64,000 nucleotides of DNA from Bacteroidales bacterium (GCA_015060455.1 SUYM01000002.1:1-64000), one strand, 5' to 3'; shown: positions 1 through 9,141, counted from the stretch's first letter. Numbers and translations: made by a program. The notes: generated by a model not told the origin, from the sequence alone.

Positions 1-80
1 GAACCAAGAAACATATATTTCTTGTGATCGTTCTCAATGTGACAACTTTCGTCGCAGTAGATGTTGAATGTCTTATTCAT
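1..80 (-). CDS. DUF3800 family protein, N-terminal fragment (runs off left edge)
   Basis: Reading the minus strand from an ATG at 80 gives 26 residues, MNKTFNIYCDESCHIEND and then HKKYMFLG, continuing past base 1. The N-terminal pattern IYCDESCH-x-END followed by MxLG is that of DUF3800 proteins, whose acidic residues suggest an RNase H-like fold; their function is not established, though they often lie in mobile or defence-associated DNA. A TAnnTTTG box on the minus strand (101-108) sits about 21 bases upstream of the ATG and supports this start. Only the first tenth or so of the gene is visible, so nothing can be said about intactness. Confidence 0.75.
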   Translation of the reverse strand, partial: MNKTFNIYCDESCHIENDHKKYMFLG

Positions 81-100
81 ATTCTCATCTTTAGTTTTAA

Positions 101-108
101 CAAAGGTA
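101..108 (-). promoter_or_regulatory. Promoter -7 box (TACCTTTG) for the DUF3800 gene
   Basis: The minus strand reads TACCTTTG, matching the Bacteroides -7 consensus TAnnTTTG, 20 bases upstream of the ATG at 80. No clear -33 TTTG was found. Confidence 0.5.
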
Positions 109-363
109 ATGATATTTTTCTTTCCCGAATGCATAGCCGGCGCTTTGGAGTGAGGGAATTGGTGGAAGAGTGCTTGAGGGTGATGGAGAGGCCTTCCCAT
201 GTGGTGAAAATAGAGGGTGGAATTCCATGAAGGCTTTCAGTGCTTAAAACCAATAGTGAACAAAAACTGATCTGGGAATAAGGATAAGATTAAGTGATGA
301 ACTATTGAAATCGTGGCGTTCAAAATGTCGCTCAAAAACGATCATATGTGATGTACTTCCAGC

Positions 364-416
364 AAAAATCTAGGAAAGGTGTAGATCTGGGGTGTTCAAA
401 AATCTAGGAAAAGTGT
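364..416. repeat. 19-bp direct repeat, two copies 34 bp apart
   Basis: AAAAATCTAGGAAAGGTGT (364-382) and AAAAATCTAGGAAAAGTGT (398-416) differ by one base. They may be regulator-binding iterons or the remains of an element end; no adjacent gene explains them. Confidence 0.6.
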
Positions 417-728
417 GATGCTAATAAGTAGTGCACTGATTGTCAGGTATTTTGGACACTTTGGGATATCATGATTATAAACAGACTGGATATGTATAGG
501 ACAACTACACGACATTTAATACATGGTCCTGATTATGCCAAACAAAATGTAGATCTCATAGGTAATGTCACCAGTCATGTCACTGGTATAAATCTCATTG
601 TCCCAGAAAGACGGGCTTCCATTCTTAAGTGTATATTGATAATAAAGAATAGGAACGATATATCAGTTTACACTAAATGCATCATTCAATGACCATTTTG
701 CCCGTCCATCGGCTTCTGCCTGAAGGCT

Positions 729-816
729 ACCTGTAACACTTTCCCCATGAAAACGTAACAGGTACCCAGAAATTTCGAGGTACCTGTTGCACTTATGCCG
801 GAAAAGCGTAACAGGT
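729..816. repeat. Twin-hairpin intergenic element (copy 1)
   Basis: Two hairpins start 53 bp apart. The first pairs ACCTGTAAC (729-737) with GTAACAGGT (755-763); the second pairs ACCTGTTGC (782-790) with GCGTAACAGGT (806-816). The loops read ACTTTCCCCATGAAAAC and ACTTATGCCGGAAAA. The same layout and 53-bp phase recur at 10475-10562 with a different but still complementary stem. Confidence 0.75.
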
Positions 817-892
817 GTATAAGATAGTGTAAACATGTATATCACTCCCTAATGAATAACACCCAGCCAGAAGTGGTATGAATAACTGAGCG

Positions 893-925
893 TGTATAAC
901 TATATGTATAACTATATGTATAACT
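893..925. repeat. 12-bp tandem repeat, 2.75 units
   Basis: TGTATAACTATA repeats at 893-904 and 905-916, followed by a partial unit TGTATAACT at 917-925. Confidence 0.7.
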
Positions 926-953
926 GATTTTTTACTCCATTTAATTGCAGGGA

Positions 954-987
954 GTAACAAATAGGGTGTGAGAATCGAATTTGTTAC
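954..987. repeat. 9-bp perfect inverted repeat
   Basis: GTAACAAAT (954-962) is complementary to ATTTGTTAC (979-987), with a 16-base spacer. It could be a hairpin or a recombinase or repressor site; there is no gene nearby to decide. Confidence 0.5.
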
Positions 988-1038
988 GGAAAACAGTATC
1001 AGGAAGTATCAAGTTTCATAGCCGGTGGCACCACGATG

Positions 1039-1073
1039 AAACCGCAATAGAAGCACTTCTGTTGCGGTTTTTC
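1039..1073 (+). terminator. Terminator-like hairpin
   Basis: AACCGCAATAGAAG and CTTCTGTTGCGGTT pair around a three-base loop and are followed by a T run. No gene was recognised upstream on the plus strand, so the transcript it would end is unknown. Confidence 0.55.
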
Positions 1074-1122
1074 TGTTAATATACGAGCAAGTACATTTGC
1101 TGATCTTTACTTTTTCGCCTTC

Positions 1123-1193
1123 TCATCAGGGTTTCGGGTCGATTTTTCGGATGATGCGTCGTTCCTGTTTCCAGTCCGGGTTTTGAGGCTGAT
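1123..1193. repeat. Hairpin pair of the CCGGGTTT loop family
   Basis: Two hairpins start 51-52 bp apart. TCATCAG pairs with CGGATGA with one mismatch (from 1123), and GTCCG (1174-1178) pairs with CGGAC further on. The loops GGTTTCGGGTCGATTTTT and GGTTTTGAGGCTGATTTA resemble the loops of hairpins at 56279-56363. Confidence 0.5.
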
Positions 1194-1287
1194 TTACGGA
1201 CGGGATTGCCTGGAAACATGATTTTTTTATGTTTTCTGTGAAATTGGCATAAAATTCTGTAAGTTTGCATTGTAAAACGAACTATTC

Positions 1288-2589
1288 ATGAGACAGAAGA
1301 AATTCATGTTGTCGGAGGATCAGATTCCGAAACAGTGGTACAACATCCAGGCAGATATGCCTGTCAAGCCGCAGCCTATGCTCAATCCCCAGACGCGTGA
1401 GGCGGTTACACAAGAGGATCTGGAGTCCCTTTTCTGCGCTGAATGTGCGGCTCAGGAACTCAATCAGACTGACCGGTGGATTGAAATACCGGAGCAGGTG
1501 CGTCAGATGTATGCCAATTACAGGTGCACCCCTCTTGTGCGCGCTTATGGTCTTGAAGAGGCGTTGGGTACGCCGGCGCATATATATTTCAAGAATGAGA
1601 GTGTCAGCCCGATAGGTTCGCACAAACTTAACTCCGCTCTTGCTCAGGCATATTACTGCAAGCAGGAGGGTGTTACTAATGTGACTACTGAAACCGGTGC
1701 CGGACAGTGGGGTGCGGCCTTGTCATATGCGGCAAAGATTTTCGGTCTTGAGGCTGCTGTCTATCAGGTGAAGATCAGTTATGAGCAGAAACCGTACAGG
1801 AAGAGCATAATGCAGGTGTTCGGCGCTCTTGTGACCCCGTCTCCGTCTATGTCTACCCGTGCGGGAAAGGATATTCTGACAAAGATGCCAAATCATCAGG
1901 GCTCTCTTGGCACTGCGATTTCCGAGGCAGTGGAACTGGCACGCGTGACTCCTGGATGCAAATATACCCTCGGGTCGGTAATGAACCATGTCACACTTCA
2001 TCAGACAGTTATAGGACTTGAAGCAGAGAAACAGATGGAAATGACAGGGGAGTATCCTGATGTCATTATCGGCTGTTTTGGCGGCGGGTCCAACTTCGGT
2101 GGCATTACATTCCCGTTCATGAGGCATAACTTCTCCGGTGAGCGCAATACAAGATTCGTGGCGGCAGAACCGGCGTCGTGTCCTAAACTCACTCAGGGAA
2201 GGTTTGAATACGATTTCGGAGATGAGGCAGGATATACTCCGCTTCTTCCGATGTTCACTCTCGGCCATGATTTCCAGCCGTCAAATATACACGCCGGAGG
2301 TCTCCGCTATCATGGGGCCGGAACCATCGTTTCCCAACTGCTCAAGGACGGATATATGGAAGCGGTGGATATAGAGCAGAAAGAATCGTTTGAGGCGGGC
2401 TGCCTGTTTGCCCGTGCCGAGGGCATAATTCCTGCGCCGGAGTCCTGTCATGCAATCGCGGCGGCAATCCGTGAGGCAAAGCAGTGTGCGCAGAATAATG
2501 AGGCCCGGACCATTCTGTTCTGTCTTTCAGGACATGGACTTATAGATATGGCAGCCTACGATCAGTTCCTTGCGGGAAATATACGCTGA
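1288..2589 (+). CDS. TrpB2-type tryptophan synthase beta chain-like PLP enzyme
   Basis: A 433-residue cytosolic PLP enzyme of the TrpB2 branch, which condenses indole with serine or phosphoserine to give tryptophan. SPIGSHKLNSAL places the PLP lysine at K113, and the phosphate-binding glycine loop is FGGGSNF around 264-270. The length of about 430 residues and the N-terminal extension before the first domain fit TrpB2 rather than the roughly 400-residue TrpB1. There is no trpA or other trp gene beside it, so it is a stand-alone copy, probably salvaging free indole (inference). The ATG at 1288 is the first in frame and gives the usual family N-terminus. Its stop codon touches the stop of the convergent flavoprotein gene with no base between. 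Family assignment is secure; the physiological role is not. Confidence 0.9.
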   Translation: MRQKKFMLSEDQIPKQWYNIQADMPVKPQPMLNPQTREAVTQEDLESLFCAECAAQELNQTDRWIEIPEQVRQMYANYRCTPLVRAYGLEEALGTPAHIYFKNESVSPIGSHKLNSALAQAYYCKQEGVTNVTTETGAGQWGAALSYAAKIFGLEAAVYQVKISYEQKPYRKSIMQVFGALVTPSPSMSTRAGKDILTKMPNHQGSLGTAISEAVELARVTPGCKYTLGSVMNHVTLHQTVIGLEAEKQMEMTGEYPDVIIGCFGGGSNFGGITFPFMRHNFSGERNTRFVAAEPASCPKLTQGRFEYDFGDEAGYTPLLPMFTLGHDFQPSNIHAGGLRYHGAGTIVSQLLKDGYMEAVDIEQKESFEAGCLFARAEGIIPAPESCHAIAAAIREAKQCAQNNEARTILFCLSGHGLIDMAAYDQFLAGNIR

Positions 2590-3939
2590 TCAGATGCTTC
2601 TGGCAGCATTGATGCCGGCAAGGTATCCTGTCGAGAAGGCGGTCTGAAGGTTATATCCGCCGGTGTCGGCATCAAGGTCAAGGATCTCTCCTGCGAAATA
2701 TAGCCCTGGGGTCAGTTTTGATTCCAGGGTTTTTGGTGCAATCTCCTCGCATGATACGCCGCCGGCCGTTATCACGCATCTTTCGTAGCCAACGTAGCCT
2801 TCGATGGTGAATTTCCAGTTTTTCAATGCCTTGGCAAGGGTCCTGTGGTCGATACCCGGATTCATCTGAGTGAAACCTGCGATGAGAGACATCGGCATGA
2901 CCTTGGTCAGCAGGATTCTGTACTTATCCTTGTACTGCCTGTTCGTGTTGCGCTTGTCTTTATGGATTTCGTTCCACAGTGTATTGATCCTCACTGTCAG
3001 GTCTTCGGGATCGACTGCCGGCTTGAGGTCAAGCAGAGCCTGCACCTTGCTTCCGTTAGTCAGTGCGTTCACGCATTTTCTGCTCACCTTGAATCCCACC
3101 GGTCCCTCGATGCCTCCGTCTGTGAACTGAATGTCACCGAACTCCTCCTGAGCGGTGTTGCCGTCGATGACAATGGATAACTGTATGTTCTTCAACTCGT
3201 TGCCGCAGAGAAGTTTACCAATGCTTGACAGGGGGGCGGACCTGTCTATATGACCGTTCCCTTCCGGAGATTCTGTCTTATATCCGACAGGCACTATCGC
3301 TGTAAGCGAAGGGAAGAGCGGACGGATGGAATGTCCCATCTGCTTGGCCCACCTGTATCCGTCTCCGGTCGATCCGGTCTTTGGGTAGGAGAGTCCGCCA
3401 GTGCAGATGATGAGTTTCTTGCATATATATATGCTGCCGTCGGAGCATTTCAGGGTGAAGGATGTCCCGGCTTCGCCCTGCATGACAGGTGAATCTTCGC
3501 CCGACAAAAGAATCTCCGCCACCTCCTTGCCGCAAAGAATCTTCGCCCCGGCTCCTTCCGCCGCCCTCACAAGCGTATCCACCACGTCAGATGCAAGATG
3601 TGATGCTGGAAATGCCCTGTCGCCCCGCTCCACAACACATTCCAACCCATGATTTTCAAGAAATTCAATCATTTTTCCGGAACTGAGATTGTAGAACGAA
3701 GGTTTCAGGAAATTGGGTTTCGGGTGTATATGCCTGCTGAACTCGTTCCAGTCCTTGACGTTGGTGAAGTTGCAGCGTCCCTTGCCGGTAATCATGATCT
3801 TGCGTCCGGCACGTGCCATCTTTTCCAGCACGAGCACCCTCCGTCCTGCACCGGCAGCCCCTGCCGCAGCCATGAGTCCGGCAGCCCCTGCACCTATTAT
3901 TATAATGTCAGCCCTTGTCATCTTGCTCAAAATATACAT
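2590..3939 (-). CDS. HI0933-family NAD(P)/FAD-dependent oxidoreductase (BaiN-like)
   Basis: A 449-residue flavoprotein. The N-terminus carries the Rossmann dinucleotide motif GAGAAGLMAA just after ADIIII. The C-terminal half has the family's second FAD contact, TGGYNLQTAFSTGYLAG, preceded by GLYFAGEILDLDAD. The family (HI0933, also called YhiN or BaiN) is widespread and mostly uncharacterised; one gut clostridial member reduces bile-acid intermediates, but that cannot be transferred to this protein. Two starts are possible: M1 at 3939 or M7 (MTRAD, at 3921), which begins right before the first strand and is the more conventional start. It is transcribed toward the TrpB2 gene and shares no operon with it. 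Confidence 0.88.
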   Translation of the reverse strand: MYILSKMTRADIIIIGAGAAGLMAAAGAAGAGRRVLVLEKMARAGRKIMITGKGRCNFTNVKDWNEFSRHIHPKPNFLKPSFYNLSSGKMIEFLENHGLECVVERGDRAFPASHLASDVVDTLVRAAEGAGAKILCGKEVAEILLSGEDSPVMQGEAGTSFTLKCSDGSIYICKKLIICTGGLSYPKTGSTGDGYRWAKQMGHSIRPLFPSLTAIVPVGYKTESPEGNGHIDRSAPLSSIGKLLCGNELKNIQLSIVIDGNTAQEEFGDIQFTDGGIEGPVGFKVSRKCVNALTNGSKVQALLDLKPAVDPEDLTVRINTLWNEIHKDKRNTNRQYKDKYRILLTKVMPMSLIAGFTQMNPGIDHRTLAKALKNWKFTIEGYVGYERCVITAGGVSCEEIAPKTLESKLTPGLYFAGEILDLDADTGGYNLQTAFSTGYLAGINAARSI

Positions 3940-3969
3940 CTATATTGTGCAAATGTATGGAAATAATAT

Positions 3970-3977
3970 TATATTTG
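3970..3977 (+). promoter_or_regulatory. Promoter -7 box (TATATTTG) for tRNA-Thr
   Basis: TATATTTG matches TAnnTTTG and ends 29 bases before the tRNA. The -33 element is not clear (a TTG at 3945-3947, 22 bases upstream). Confidence 0.55.
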
Positions 3978-4006
3978 CGATGCCTATTGCAGAAAGTAGA
4001 AATAAT

Positions 4007-4082
4007 GCCAGTTTAGCTTAGTTGGTAGAGCATCGCATTCGTAACGCGAAGGTCGTGGGTTCGAATCCCATAGCTGGCTCCA
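4007..4082 (+). tRNA. tRNA-Thr (anticodon CGT)
   Basis: A 76-nt cloverleaf with encoded CCA. The acceptor GCCAGTT pairs with AGCTGGC; the D arm is GCTTAGTTGGTAGAGC; the anticodon loop TTCGTAA carries CGT and reads the threonine codon ACG; the T loop is TTCGAAT. The last anticodon-stem pair is an A-C mismatch next to the loop. A G-U-containing terminator hairpin follows directly. Confidence 0.92.
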
Positions 4083-4083
4083 G

Positions 4084-4114
4084 AGAGGCTGTCCCGTTTC
4101 GGACGGTCTCTTTT
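4084..4114 (+). terminator. Rho-independent terminator of tRNA-Thr
   Basis: AGAGGCTGTCC pairs with GGACGGTCTCT (two G-U pairs) around a six-base loop, and the 3' arm runs into TTTT. Confidence 0.75.
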
Positions 4115-4230
4115 GCGTTAAAGCAGATACTGCTCGATGAAAAGAATGGCAAAGTGGCACAGCAGCGGCTAAGAGATCGGTCAGACATCATCTTTTGCTG
4201 ATACATGCATACTATATGTATAAAAATCAC

Positions 4231-4238
4231 TATCTTTG
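4231..4238 (+). promoter_or_regulatory. Promoter -7 box (TATCTTTG) of SusC/SusD locus 1
   Basis: TATCTTTG lies 26 bases before the SusC start at 4265, giving a short leader. No matching -33 element was found. Confidence 0.55.
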
Positions 4239-4264
4239 CAAATCAAGTAGCCAAACTCCCCACT

Positions 4265-7200
4265 ATGAAAAGGCTAAGAAATATCATATCCCTGTTATTC
4301 TTTTTTATTACTGTCTTATCGTATGCCCAGACGAGACAGATCAAGGGCGTCGTGCTTGATCAGGACGGTAATCCGCTTCCTGGAGCCGGTGTGCTTATAA
4401 AGGAAATCAAAGGCAAGGGCGTTTCTGCTGACATAGACGGAAATTTCATTATAGATGTTCCCTCACAGGGCCGCACACTCATCATTTCATCGCTCGGCAT
4501 GGAAACTGTCGAGTATCAGATCCCTGAAAAACCAGTAGGGGGGGGCATAGAAATCACACTGCCTTATGAGCAGAATTTCCTCGATCAGGTCGTTGTAACA
4601 GGTTACGCCCAGACATCCGTCAAAAGGATTACCGGTTCGGTGGGCATAATGACATCGGAAAAACTTGAAGCCTCACCTATATCTTCTGTCAGTTCGCTTA
4701 TGCAGGGACAGGTGGCGGGAGTCTCGATTTCGGCTGTTTCAGGTCAGCCTGGAGTGCAGTCCAAGATCCGGATACGTGGAACGAACAATCTTTCCGGAAG
4801 CAGTGAACCTCTTTGGGTGGTCGATGGCGTACCTATGCAGAATGAGTCCCCGTCAATGAGTTCCGAGGAACTCGCTACAGGCGGATTCGATAATATCTTC
4901 GTCACAGGTATCGGTAACATAAATCCTAACGATATCGAAAGCATTACGGTGCTGAAGGATGCTGCTGCGGCTGCCATTTACGGTTCTCGTGCAGCCAACG
5001 GAGTCATCGTGGTCACTACCAAGAAAGGTCAGGCCGGAAGGATGAAGGTAAACTATTCCAACAACTTCACCTGGTCTTTCAAGCCGCAGAAGAATCTCAT
5101 GCTGATGAATTCTGCGGAGAAACTTGCCTGGGAACAGGAACTCTGGGATGAATTTTCGGAAGCCGGATACCAGAAGTCTCTGACTGATAATACGCAGATT
5201 TTTCCTATTGTCGGAATCATCGGTCAGATCCGTGCCGGTGTCGGACCATATGCTTCAATAAAAGGAGATACGGCGGCTCAGAATGCTGTTATAGAGGAAC
5301 TCAAAGGTGTCAATACCGACTGGTACAGCCATCTGTTCAGGAACGCCTTTTCACATAACCATCACCTTTCGCTCAGCGGTGGATCGAATAAAAGCACTTA
5401 CTATGTTGCGATGGGCTTCAACGACGACAACGGTATGCTCATCCGAAACAACTACAAGCGATACAGCCTCAATTCCAAAGTCGCCCTGACTCCTATCGAC
5501 CGCCTCAGGATAGAGGTCGGATATGATATGTCCCGTCAGTCTTCTCTTTCGCCGGACAGTTATGTGGATGCGTTCAAGTATGCATATTTCGCCAATCCGT
5601 ATGAGAAGGCGTACAATCCTGATGGATCCTATGCCTCTGACAATACATATTTCTCACTTGGATATTATAATGGAAGGGGAGTGGAAGAAGTCATGCCGGA
5701 AAACGGTTTCAGCATTCTCAGGGAACTTCATCACAATACAACCAACACCGTCAACTGGACCAACACCGTCAGGGGACAGATCGACATAAAGATACTTGAG
5801 CCTCTCAAGTTCGTCGGTCTTGCTTCATATACCTACGCCAATAACAGGACTGACAAGGTTGTGGATAAGAATACCTATACCGCATTCCGTGACCGTCTGG
5901 GCAATGATGACAAGTCGCAGGACAAGCTTTACGGATCGATTTCCCAGAACCGCACAGACCGTAACAGTTATGTGGCACGCGGACATTTCTCCTACAATGA
6001 TACATTCAAGGACATCCACACGCTTTCGGTCCTCGCCGGAGCGGAACTCAGAGGGTCCAAATCCAACAGTATCTTTACAAAGAGATATAATTATGACCCT
6101 CAGACAGGAACAACATCGCTTCCGGTGATCTCAGGACCTCAGGATGAGTGGGTAAAGGAAGTGGAAAGGCTCAACGGCGAATATTTCTCGGAAAGCCGAT
6201 ATGCCTCCTTCTATGCATCAGCGGATTACTATCTGGATGACCGTTATGTGTTCAATGCCTCGTTCAGAACGGACGGCAGTTCCAACTTCGGTAGCGACAG
6301 ACAGTTCAACCCGACCTGGAGTGCCGGTGCTGCATGGCATTTTGCAGAGGAGAAGTGGCTTAAGTCCAAGGATGTTCTCTCTCATGGAACATTCCGCCTG
6401 GCATACGGATTTACAGGTGACGTCAATACAAGCGCACCTCACCATCTTGTGCTTCAATATACGCAGCAGATGTACCGGTATTATGACGGCAAGGCCTATC
6501 TGCTCGGAACCATACCTTCCGCTCCTAATCCGAACCTCGGATGGGAAAAGACTCAGGACATGAAGGCAGGAGTGGATGTGGGCTTCTTCAAGGACCGCCT
6601 CACACTCAACACAGAGGCATATTACCGCCTCAGCACTGATGTGGTGACATCTTCGCAGGTCAGTTCGACAACGGGATATACATACGTGTATTTCAATTCT
6701 GCTGATATAATGAACAGTGGAGTCGAGGCTACACTTTCGGGGGATATAGTCAGGACCAGGGATATAAAACTCTCAGCATCAGTCAATTTTGCGTATAACT
6801 ACAACAAGGTGCTGAAATATCGCCCGGCAACCAAGAGCATTACGGCGAAGGACAGGTATGTAGAGGGGTACCCTGTCGGAGCGCTCATCACAGGACGATA
6901 TGAAGGCATTGACGAAGATACCGGACTGTATTCCTACGAACTCAGACCAGACGCTGTGATAACAGGCTCGAAGGACCTTCAGAAGGCAGACAACTACAGA
7001 TTCTTCCATGGTACGACCATCGCCCCATATACCGGAGGCTTTAATCTTACCTTCTCGTATAAGATCTTGAGACTCAGTGTTTCAGGCGTATATTCATTCG
7101 GCCGTAAGGTCTATGAAAAGATCGAATCTCCTGCGTCATACCTGAGCGCACGGCATCCGGGAGTCTCCACGGAGACAGTTCAGTCCCAGTATAATGACCT

Positions 7201-7579
7201 CTACTCGAATCATCTCAACGTGATGAAGGACCGCACTGACAGGTGGACTGAAACGAATACCACCGGAACAAAATATCCGAGAATATATGACCATTTCGGC
7301 AAGAAATACAATTTCGATATGACCAATCCTATGGATTACAATATCATAGATGCCATATATCTCAAGGATGTGTCATATATGAGGATAAAGACAGTGGTGC
7401 TGAGTTGCAGCCTTCCTGACAGGTGGCTCAGAAAGATGAAGTTTTCTGCTTTCAGTTTCAATCTGACCCTTGGCAATCCTCTGACTTTCACAAGATATGA
7501 AGGTATGGACCCGGAGGTGCCTGGAGCGACCTATCCTACAACAAGAACGGTTTCATTCGGAATAAATGTCGGCTTATGA
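4265..7579 (+). CDS. SusC-like TonB-dependent outer-membrane transporter (locus 1)
   Basis: A 1104-residue outer-membrane barrel that should import a glycan or peptide ligand using TonB energy, with the SusD-like lipoprotein of the next gene as its lid. The start is taken at MKRLRN (4265) because a signal peptide begins there and ends near SYAQ; the open frame extends 20 codons upstream without signal-peptide character. In order: a carboxypeptidase-regulatory-like domain (IKGVVLDQDGNPLPGAGV), the TonB-linked plug start (DQVVVTGYA), the plug with SIKI-type motif DIESITVLKDAAAAAIYGSR, then a long barrel ending in RTVSFGINVGL. Its last four bases overlap the SusD start. No sigma/anti-sigma pair or SusR-type regulator flanks it and no glycoside hydrolase is encoded nearby, so the substrate cannot be deduced. 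Confidence 0.93.
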   Translation: MKRLRNIISLLFFFITVLSYAQTRQIKGVVLDQDGNPLPGAGVLIKEIKGKGVSADIDGNFIIDVPSQGRTLIISSLGMETVEYQIPEKPVGGGIEITLPYEQNFLDQVVVTGYAQTSVKRITGSVGIMTSEKLEASPISSVSSLMQGQVAGVSISAVSGQPGVQSKIRIRGTNNLSGSSEPLWVVDGVPMQNESPSMSSEELATGGFDNIFVTGIGNINPNDIESITVLKDAAAAAIYGSRAANGVIVVTTKKGQAGRMKVNYSNNFTWSFKPQKNLMLMNSAEKLAWEQELWDEFSEAGYQKSLTDNTQIFPIVGIIGQIRAGVGPYASIKGDTAAQNAVIEELKGVNTDWYSHLFRNAFSHNHHLSLSGGSNKSTYYVAMGFNDDNGMLIRNNYKRYSLNSKVALTPIDRLRIEVGYDMSRQSSLSPDSYVDAFKYAYFANPYEKAYNPDGSYASDNTYFSLGYYNGRGVEEVMPENGFSILRELHHNTTNTVNWTNTVRGQIDIKILEPLKFVGLASYTYANNRTDKVVDKNTYTAFRDRLGNDDKSQDKLYGSISQNRTDRNSYVARGHFSYNDTFKDIHTLSVLAGAELRGSKSNSIFTKRYNYDPQTGTTSLPVISGPQDEWVKEVERLNGEYFSESRYASFYASADYYLDDRYVFNASFRTDGSSNFGSDRQFNPTWSAGAAWHFAEEKWLKSKDVLSHGTFRLAYGFTGDVNTSAPHHLVLQYTQQMYRYYDGKAYLLGTIPSAPNPNLGWEKTQDMKAGVDVGFFKDRLTLNTEAYYRLSTDVVTSSQVSSTTGYTYVYFNSADIMNSGVEATLSGDIVRTRDIKLSASVNFAYNYNKVLKYRPATKSITAKDRYVEGYPVGALITGRYEGIDEDTGLYSYELRPDAVITGSKDLQKADNYRFFHGTTIAPYTGGFNLTFSYKILRLSVSGVYSFGRKVYEKIESPASYLSARHPGVSTETVQSQYNDLYSNHLNVMKDRTDRWTETNTTGTKYPRIYDHFGKKYNFDMTNPMDYNIIDAIYLKDVSYMRIKTVVLSCSLPDRWLRKMKFSAFSFNLTLGNPLTFTRYEGMDPEVPGATYPTTRTVSFGINVGL

Positions 7580-8949
7580 TGAGAAAGACCATATATATAT
7601 TGGCTGCGTGCCTGAGTCTGGCCTCCTGCAACGGCTATCTTAACGTAAAGCCGCAGGGAAAGGTTCTTCCTCAGACAGACGAGGAGTTCGCTTCCATCAT
7701 GCATAACAGGATCTGCGATATCGAGGGAGGATATGACGAGTTCGTGATTGGAAACATGGACGTGATAGCCCGTAGAGAGGGGTGTGCAGATGATCTTGAT
7801 GCCAACCTCATTATCGGCCGTCTTGACTCATATGCAGGTGAGGTGATTAATCACAGACAGACTGATTATAAGGAGATTTTCGAAATTATCCGTGACTGCA
7901 ACATCGTGATAGAGAATATGGAAGGGCGCACCACGACTCTTGCCTCTGATGTGCTTGCTGCGGCATACGCAATGAAGGGAATCTGCTATTATAACCTGAT
8001 ACGGGATTTCTGTGAGGCCCCTGATGCGGCTAATATCGAGGAGCAACTCGGAATGCCGCTTGTCGATAAATTCGATATAATGGACATGTCAACGCGAGCC
8101 TCTCTTGCCCAGACAGTCAGATATGCGGAGGGACTTCTCAATAAGTCGCTTTCAAAGAAGATGTCAGACGGAAAGTTCTACTTTACCGAGTATGTTGTCA
8201 AGGCATATCTTGCGCGTCTTGCCTTCTGGACGGAGGACTGGGACAAGACAATCACTCTATGTAATGATATCATTGAAAACAGTGGTCTGGCTCTGACGGA
8301 TATTGCGGGATATGAGGATATGATCCAGTCTCAGTATCTTCCCAAGGGCGAGGTGATTGTGCGCTCACATATCAACAATTCCAGTGAACTTGACTGGTAT
8401 TTCACTTATGTCAAGGGATATATCAAGAGCCGCCCTGCCTCGGCCTCGCTTGTCGCATTATATGACAAGGAAAACGATATAAGATATAAGGTGTGCATAG
8501 ACGATAAGCGTATGGGAGTCAAGACACCGGAGTGCAGGATAAGGCTTTCCGAGATTGTGCTTATGCTCGCTGAGGCTTATTGTCATGAAGAAATGGATGA
8601 GCAGGCTCTGTCATGGATCAACGAACTCAGAAAGCACAGGATAACGGGAGCCACAGACCTTACAATAGACGCATTGCCTGCTGTGCGTTCAACTGACAGG
8701 ATAGTTGTAAATGCTGAGGGTGAGGAACTTACTCCGCTTATGCAGGCTATTCTTGATGAAAGGCGGCGGGAGATGTTCCTTGAGGGTGACAGGTGGTTTG
8801 AACTCAAGCGAAACGGCTCTCCGGAGTGGTGGATAATCAATAACGGTCTGAAATATACAACAAAGAAATATATGTACACCGCTCCGATATACAAAGGTGA
8901 CGTGGATCTTAATCCCGACCTCAAGCAGAACATCGGTTACGAAGGATAG
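7576..8949 (+). CDS. SusD/RagB-like surface lipoprotein (locus 1)
   Basis: A 457-residue lipoprotein partner of the preceding SusC-like transporter. The signal sequence MMRKTIYILAACLSLASC ends in an LASC lipobox, so the mature protein begins at the cysteine followed by NGYLNVKPQGK, a typical SusD start. The C-terminal RagB/SusD signature is present (ILDERRREMFLEGDRWFELKR). It is shorter than the usual 500-600 residues, mainly in the middle, where the loops that contact ligand lie. The start overlaps the SusC stop (ATGATGA), so translation is probably coupled; MRK at 7579 is an equally possible start. Confidence 0.9.
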   Translation: MMRKTIYILAACLSLASCNGYLNVKPQGKVLPQTDEEFASIMHNRICDIEGGYDEFVIGNMDVIARREGCADDLDANLIIGRLDSYAGEVINHRQTDYKEIFEIIRDCNIVIENMEGRTTTLASDVLAAAYAMKGICYYNLIRDFCEAPDAANIEEQLGMPLVDKFDIMDMSTRASLAQTVRYAEGLLNKSLSKKMSDGKFYFTEYVVKAYLARLAFWTEDWDKTITLCNDIIENSGLALTDIAGYEDMIQSQYLPKGEVIVRSHINNSSELDWYFTYVKGYIKSRPASASLVALYDKENDIRYKVCIDDKRMGVKTPECRIRLSEIVLMLAEAYCHEEMDEQALSWINELRKHRITGATDLTIDALPAVRSTDRIVVNAEGEELTPLMQAILDERRREMFLEGDRWFELKRNGSPEWWIINNGLKYTTKKYMYTAPIYKGDVDLNPDLKQNIGYEG

Positions 8950-8952
8950 AAT

Positions 8953-9141
8953 ATGAAACGAATAATATACATACTTTCAGCAGCAGCTCTCCTTGCCGGA
9001 TGCTCCTATGACGAACTTCCGCCTAAGACGGACGATATAACCACAAGTTATGTCCTTCCCAAAGGCGAGGAACCTTCCGATGAGGAAAAGGCTTTTGTGG
9101 CTGCGGCAATAGCCGAATACGAGGCTTCAATAAAGAAATAA
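8953..9141 (+). CDS. 62-residue lipoprotein of SusC/SusD locus 1
   Basis: A very small lipoprotein: MKRIIYILSAAALLAGC is a good SPII signal with lipobox LAGC, leaving about 45 mature residues, acidic in the middle (SDEEK) and probably helical at the end (AFVAAAIAEYEASIKK). It starts 3 bases after the SusD stop and 19 before the next lipoprotein gene, so it belongs to the same operon. I recognise no family. Its position suggests an accessory subunit of the SusC/SusD complex, which is inference only. Confidence 0.8.
   Translation: MKRIIYILSAAALLAGCSYDELPPKTDDITTSYVLPKGEEPSDEEKAFVAAAIAEYEASIKK

Larger units (their letters stand above)
110..1287. other. Gene-free stretch with repeats and hairpins
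   Basis: About 1.2 kb with no reading frame I can assign. Short open frames at 120-230 and 471-692 match no family I recognise. What is present: a 19-bp direct repeat (364-382, 398-416), a twin hairpin (729-816), a 12-bp tandem repeat (893-925), a 9-bp inverted repeat (954-987), a terminator-like hairpin (1039-1073) and a second hairpin pair (1123-1193). Next to a DUF3800 gene this looks like a decayed or accessory insertion area, but no transposase or integrase was seen. Confidence 0.5.

Noticed and set aside
471..692. 73-codon open frame in the left gene-free tract
   Set aside because: No promoter box close by, no recognisable motif, and ordinary for chance in AT-rich DNA.
1723..2268. Open frame of 181 codons opposite the TrpB2 gene
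   Set aside because: It lies antisense within a fully supported gene and shows no family features.
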